Shown: positions 61,308 to 64,000 of the stretch, piece by piece
Layout of the letters: each line of letters opens with the position of its first letter
How positions within the stretch are numbered: position 1 is the stretch's first letter
Assembly: GCA_025517565.1 (NCBI GenBank)
Contig: JAOPKD010000015.1
Location: 1 to 64,000, forward strand
Length of the DNA stretch: 64,000 nucleotides
Source: Halapricum hydrolyticum
GTDB taxonomy: Archaea > Halobacteriota > Halobacteria > Halobacteriales > Haloarculaceae
Direction of reading: 5' to 3'
The notes under the pieces: generated by a model
What the model saw: only the letters and a program-made list of their open reading frames with translations
What the model was told of the DNA's origin: nothing
Databases searched by the model: none
Translations under genes and position numbers: made by a program

Positions 61308-61520
61308 TCAGGCGGTCAGCATTCCTTTCTCTCGGGCCAGCTTGAACCCGGCATACAGGGCCACGAGCCCGATCGCGGCCATCCATAGGCCGACCGTCGT
61401 TTCTCCGCCCGTGATCGTCTGCATACTCGCGGTCTCGGCGAGCACGCCCAGCCCGGTCAGTCCACCTGCGAGAACCGTATAAAATAGCTCCGGTAGCACC
61501 TCTGTGAGTCCTTCGATCAT
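61308..61520 (-). CDS. Small two-span membrane protein
   Basis: The 70-residue protein MIEGLTEVLPELFYTVLAGG has two hydrophobic spans and ends FKLAREKGMLTA. It resembles small conserved haloarchaeal membrane proteins of unknown function. A longer in-frame start at 61559 would place the ATG about 25-30 bases from an AT-rich promoter element and is possible. It diverges from the next small membrane protein and shares that promoter region. Confidence 0.65.
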   Translation of the reverse strand: MIEGLTEVLPELFYTVLAGGLTGLGVLAETASMQTITGGETTVGLWMAAIGLVALYAGFKLAREKGMLTA

Positions 61521-61583
61521 ATCCAGTCCTCTCCCAGGCGTCATTATGACTCTTTTCATTTCGCCGTCGACGAAGTAGAAAGG

Positions 61584-61590
61584 CTTATTT
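61584..61590. promoter_or_regulatory. Shared TATA-like element of divergent small genes
   Basis: CTTATTT lies 24-30 bases before the ATG at 61614; its complement AAATAAG is similarly placed for a minus-strand start near 61559. Confidence 0.45.
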
Positions 61591-61613
61591 CGTTCTCTCG
61601 TCGCCAAGTGGGT

Positions 61614-61841
61614 ATGGGACGATACGGAGATCTGGACTATCCGAAACTGACCCGGCGCGGATTCGCCCTCGGCGTCGGCCTGCTCGTCGTCGGCCTGCTC
61701 GGAGAAGTGCTCGGCCCCGCCGTCGTCGGTTCGCTGCCAACGTGGGGGCACACGCTGTTTCTCGATCTCGAAATGCTCGGGATCCTCGTCGGCCTGTTCG
61801 CGCCGCTCGTGTTCGGCATCGCGCTCCCGCTGACTGAGTGA
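61614..61841 (+). CDS. Small two-span membrane protein (DUF7860-like)
   Basis: The 75-residue protein MGRYGDLDYPKLTRRGFALG has a polar, positively charged front and two hydrophobic segments (LGVGLLVVGLLGEVLGPAVVG and LGILVGLFAPLVFGIALPL). I recall a conserved haloarchaeal family of this form (DUF7860), but its role is unknown. A TATA-like element at the right distance supports leaderless expression. The following 267 bases have no supported gene. Confidence 0.7.
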   Translation: MGRYGDLDYPKLTRRGFALGVGLLVVGLLGEVLGPAVVGSLPTWGHTLFLDLEMLGILVGLFAPLVFGIALPLTE

Positions 61842-62077
61842 TCGGCGCGCTCGACCTGCAACACGTATCCGTCGGCTTGTATTCGCGATAAAAGCGGAAC
61901 GCGGGGACCGACGGTAGTCGCGGACGATGGGTCTTGGAGGGCAGCGGTTGGCAGGTGGTGTCGGGAAGCGACATTCGTGCGTACAGCGGCGTTGCGGGGA
62001 CTGTTGCGCGATTGCCTCCGCGGCGCACAACGGATACCCCCACCACTGAACGCATCGGCTGTGCTCTCCCGCGTCAC

Positions 62078-62087
62078 TTAAAATATT
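62078..62087 (+). promoter_or_regulatory. TATA box for the small ORF-HIT unit
   Basis: TTAAAATATT lies 22-31 bases before the ATG at 62109 and too far (over 120 bases) from the HIT start to serve it as a leaderless gene. Confidence 0.6.
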
Positions 62088-62108
62088 CCATTTACCAGCG
62101 GAAGATAC

Positions 62109-62213
62109 ATGTTTCCAGTCGCGATCACAGTGATCGTCGTTGCCGCAGCGGTCCTCGTAGCCACAGAGCACGCCGAACCATTATCTGGTTCGCCGTCACA
62201 GATACGCACATGA
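62109..62213 (+). CDS. 34-residue hydrophobic protein upstream of HIT
   Basis: MFPVAITVIVVAAAVLVATE is followed by a short polar tail. A TATA box at the leaderless distance and an ATGA overlap with the HIT start at 62210 support translation. It would be a single-span membrane peptide. Whether it has its own function or only couples translation of HIT is unknown. Confidence 0.55.
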   Translation: MFPVAITVIVVAAAVLVATEHAEPLSGSPSQIRT

Positions 62214-62635
62214 GCGAGGACTGCATCTTCTGTCGAATCGTCGACGGCGAGATTCCGAGCCGAACCGTCTACGAAGACGACGCCGCGCTGGCGTTTCTCG
62301 ACGCAAACCCGCTGACGATGGGGCACACGCTGGTCATCCCGAAAGACCACTACGAGCGGCTCGAGGACGTGCCCGCCGAGCAAGCGACCGACCTCTACGC
62401 CGCGCTGCACGAGGTCGTCCCCGCGGTCGAGGACGCCGTGGGCGCGCCCGCCACGACCGTCGCGTTCAACAACGGCGAGGCCGCCGGCCAGGAGGTCCCA
62501 CACGTCCACGCCCACGTGATCCCGCGCTCTCCAGACGACGGGGCCACCCCGATCCACGCTCTCTTCGAGTCCCGTCCCGATCCGTCCGACTCGGAACTCG
62601 ACGACGTCGCTGACGCGATCGCCGACCGGCTCTGA
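62210..62635 (+). CDS. HIT family nucleotide-binding hydrolase
   Basis: The 141-residue protein starts with a zinc-type CIFCRIVDGEIPSRTVYEDD, has PLTMGHTLVIPKDHYERLEDV and the histidine triad PHVHAHVIPR. HIT proteins of this Hint/PKCI-like branch cleave nucleoside phosphoramidates and aminoacyl adenylates. The triad is complete. Its start overlaps a 34-codon upstream ORF. Confidence 0.92.
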   Translation: MSEDCIFCRIVDGEIPSRTVYEDDAALAFLDANPLTMGHTLVIPKDHYERLEDVPAEQATDLYAALHEVVPAVEDAVGAPATTVAFNNGEAAGQEVPHVHAHVIPRSPDDGATPIHALFESRPDPSDSELDDVADAIADRL

Positions 62636-62672
62636 TCGGGACGTGTCCCTTGTCGACACACCTCTACCGAGA

Positions 62673-62680
62673 CTTAAGTA
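62673..62680 (+). promoter_or_regulatory. TATA box for tfb
   Basis: CTTAAGTA lies 24-31 bases upstream of the tfb ATG at 62704. Confidence 0.55.
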
Positions 62681-62703
62681 GACCCTTCGATCGAATCGGA
62701 CTG

Positions 62704-63558
62704 ATGCAAGCGAGCGGCGAGCAGCTGTGTCCGGAGTGTCGGGGGACGCTCCGGATGGGGGAACAGGAAACGGTCTGTACCGACTGCGGTCTCGTCGTCG
62801 AGACGGACCGGATCGACCGCGGGCCGGAGTGGCGTTCGTTCGACGAGGACGAGCGTGAGCGTACGGGCGCGCCGTTGACGCCCGCCCGCCACGACATGGG
62901 GCTTTCGACCGAGATCGGTCGCGACCGCAGCGTGCCCGCGGAAAAACGACGCCGACTCGCGCGGCTTCGCACACAACACCACCGGGCGAACGCACCCTCG
63001 AAAGTCGCGCGCAACCGGCGGGAGGCGTTCATCGAGATCCGGCGGATGGCGGGCCGACTGTCGCTTCCGGACGCGATCCGCGATCGGGCGTGTGTCCTCT
63101 TTGCCAGTGCACAGGAGGACGACCTCCTCCGCGGTCGCTCGATCGAAGGGATCGCGACGGCGGCACTGTATGCCATCTGTCGGATCGCGGGGATCTCTCG
63201 CACGCTGTCGGAGGTCGCAGCGGTCTCGCGGATCGACCGTGGCCGACTCAAGAACTGCTATGGGGTGCTCAATCGCGCGTTCGACCTCGAAACCGGGCCG
63301 GTCGATCCCGCGGAGTACCTGCCCCGGTTCGCGACCGAACTCGGTCTCGACACTGCGGTCGAACGCCGTGCTCGGGAACTGGCCGCCCGGGCCGGAGACG
63401 AGGGGATCGCGAGCGGGCGCAACCCGGCCGGCGTGGCCGCGGCCTGCCTGTACACGGCTGCGCGCGAATCCGACGCGTCACTCACTCAGCGTGAGGCTGC
63501 CGACGTGGCAGACGTCGCGGCGGCGACGCTCAGAGAGACGTACCATCGGCTGCGGTGA
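62704..63558 (+). CDS. tfb: Transcription initiation factor IIB
   Basis: TFB bridges promoter-bound TBP and RNA polymerase. The 284-residue protein has an N-terminal zinc ribbon (CPECRG...CTDCG), the B-reader/linker region (GPEWRSFDEDERERTGAPLTPARHDMGLSTEIG) and two cyclin repeats, the second ending ETYHRLR. Haloarchaea have many TFBs with different promoter preferences; which paralogue this is cannot be told from here. It is slightly shorter than the 300-plus-residue typical form. The start at 62704 is supported by a TATA box over an in-frame ATG upstream. Confidence 0.92.
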   Translation: MQASGEQLCPECRGTLRMGEQETVCTDCGLVVETDRIDRGPEWRSFDEDERERTGAPLTPARHDMGLSTEIGRDRSVPAEKRRRLARLRTQHHRANAPSKVARNRREAFIEIRRMAGRLSLPDAIRDRACVLFASAQEDDLLRGRSIEGIATAALYAICRIAGISRTLSEVAAVSRIDRGRLKNCYGVLNRAFDLETGPVDPAEYLPRFATELGLDTAVERRARELAARAGDEGIASGRNPAGVAAACLYTAARESDASLTQREAADVADVAAATLRETYHRLR

Positions 63559-63612
63559 GTGTGGCCCACCGGCTGCGGTGAGTGCGGTCTCCGGACACCA
63601 GTCACTGCGGTG

Positions 63613-63619
63613 TATTTAA
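63613..63619 (+). promoter_or_regulatory. TATA box for the last small-ORF unit
   Basis: TATTTAA lies 26-32 bases before the ATG at 63645. Confidence 0.5.
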
Positions 63620-63644
63620 CTCGCCTGCCCCGGAAGAACGGGGC

Positions 63645-63737
63645 ATGAGTACAGCGACCAAAATCGTTCTGGGGACGATCGGGCTGTCGGCGTTGTTGGC
63701 CGTCGCCCTGATCGTCAACACCGCGCTTGCAGCCTGA
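63645..63737 (+). CDS. 30-residue single-span membrane protein
   Basis: MSTATKIVLGTIGLSALLAV and a short remainder form one hydrophobic helix with a polar, Lys-containing start. A TATA box lies at the leaderless distance, and its stop overlaps the start of the next gene (TGATG). This mirrors the arrangement before HIT. Function unknown; too short for domain calls. Confidence 0.5.
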   Translation: MSTATKIVLGTIGLSALLAVALIVNTALAA

Positions 63738-64000
63738 TGTTCGCCGAGCGACCCCTGTCCGACGCCGTCGAACAGGTGCGCGCTGTCCACGCGCCCGAAG
63801 CGCTCGTGCTGGACGTCCAGCGGGACTTCGAGACGCTCCCGCCGGCGAGTGCCGAACAACTCGGGCTGTTCGTCGAGTCGCTCGACCCGGCGAGCTATCC
63901 GCGGTCGTGGGTGCCGGCCGACGCCCCGGAGGTGCTCGCCGAATACGCGAGCGACACCTTCACCGTCGGCGCACCCGGTGATGGCGGCGTCGCCTGGACG
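63737..64000 (+). CDS. Conserved haloarchaeal protein (partial, cut by window end)
   Basis: The first 88 residues read MFAERPLSDAVEQVRAVHAP, then LVLDVQRDFETLPPASAEQLGLFVESLDPASYP and FTVGAPGDGGVAWT. This resembles a haloarchaeal family of unknown function (DUF7089, from memory). The ATG overlaps the stop of the 30-codon ORF, so the two are coupled. The gene continues beyond the window. Confidence 0.7.
   Translation, partial: MFAERPLSDAVEQVRAVHAPEALVLDVQRDFETLPPASAEQLGLFVESLDPASYPRSWVPADAPEVLAEYASDTFTVGAPGDGGVAWT

Noticed and set aside
1..64000. CRISPR arrays, rRNA genes, group I introns
   Set aside because: No regularly spaced direct repeats with unique spacers, no rRNA-like sequence and no split tRNA were seen; the origin tandem repeats are contiguous 12-mers without spacers.

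Overview
The window is chromosomal DNA of a haloarchaeon (class Halobacteria). The evidence is high G+C outside a few AT-rich gaps, very acidic proteins, archaeal promoters with leaderless starts, and archaeal information-processing genes: PolD subunits DP1 and DP2, Orc1/Cdc6, TFB, Rpb4, L21e and aEF1B. Halobacteria-specific traits include TatCo plus double-length TatCt, OapABC (ArvABC), an HVO_2753-type zinc protein and a bacterial-type GAPDH. The alpha-glucan phosphorylase and the general gene set would fit the Haloarculaceae, but a genus cannot be fixed from the window.

Layout. 1-1.9 kb: a pilin stump cut off by an IS1341-type TnpB element whose tnpB is frameshifted and preceded by an AbrB-like regulator. 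1.9-5.8 kb: SprT-like protein, CBS protein, tRNA-Thr, a conserved haloarchaeal protein and NAD synthetase. 5.9-10.1 kb: accessory or decayed stretch with tRNA-Gly(CCC) and repeats, a Tat-signal stump fused to a decayed ABC transporter, and a 1.9-kb integrated element (tyrosine recombinase plus a ParB-like relic). I infer that this element entered the 3' end of polC and gave polC a new C-terminus. 10.1-22.3 kb: replication cluster, with polC (DP2, carrying a mini-intein at its active site), a PPC/DUF296 gene, oapC-oapB-oapA, an AT-rich origin with two long inverted origin recognition boxes, orc1/cdc6, sec11 and polB (DP1). Boxes resembling origin elements also lie inside polC, oapC and polB.

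22-34.4 kb: mixed metabolism and stress genes: MetY, PUA protein, NYN protein, TrmB-like regulator, M29-like peptidase, YfcE-like phosphoesterase, glucan phosphorylase, UspA, an unusual peroxiredoxin, a deaminase and an FAD oxidoreductase. 34.6-45.4 kb: Tsr3, cytochrome bd oxidase with a DtxR regulator, then the translation/transcription cluster (zinc ribbon, aEF1B, L21e, Rpb4 ... DUF655, KsgA, MscS, HemK), interrupted by a RimK/protease fusion and an aspartoacylase-like gene. 45.5-64 kb: PH/Mrr-like protein, split MetE, PGK and GAPDH, Hsp20, cupin, IleRS, YhhQ with an RHH regulator, the two TatC genes, small membrane proteins, HIT, TFB and a gene cut by the window end.

An 80-bp palindromic repeat family (two full copies, two partial, one possible distant relative) sits in intergenic gaps. 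The most interesting signals are the inferred polC-targeting element that regenerates a PCNA-interacting-like tail, the origin-box-like motifs in coding sequence, and the palindromic repeats. All homology statements come from reading the sequence; no database search was run.
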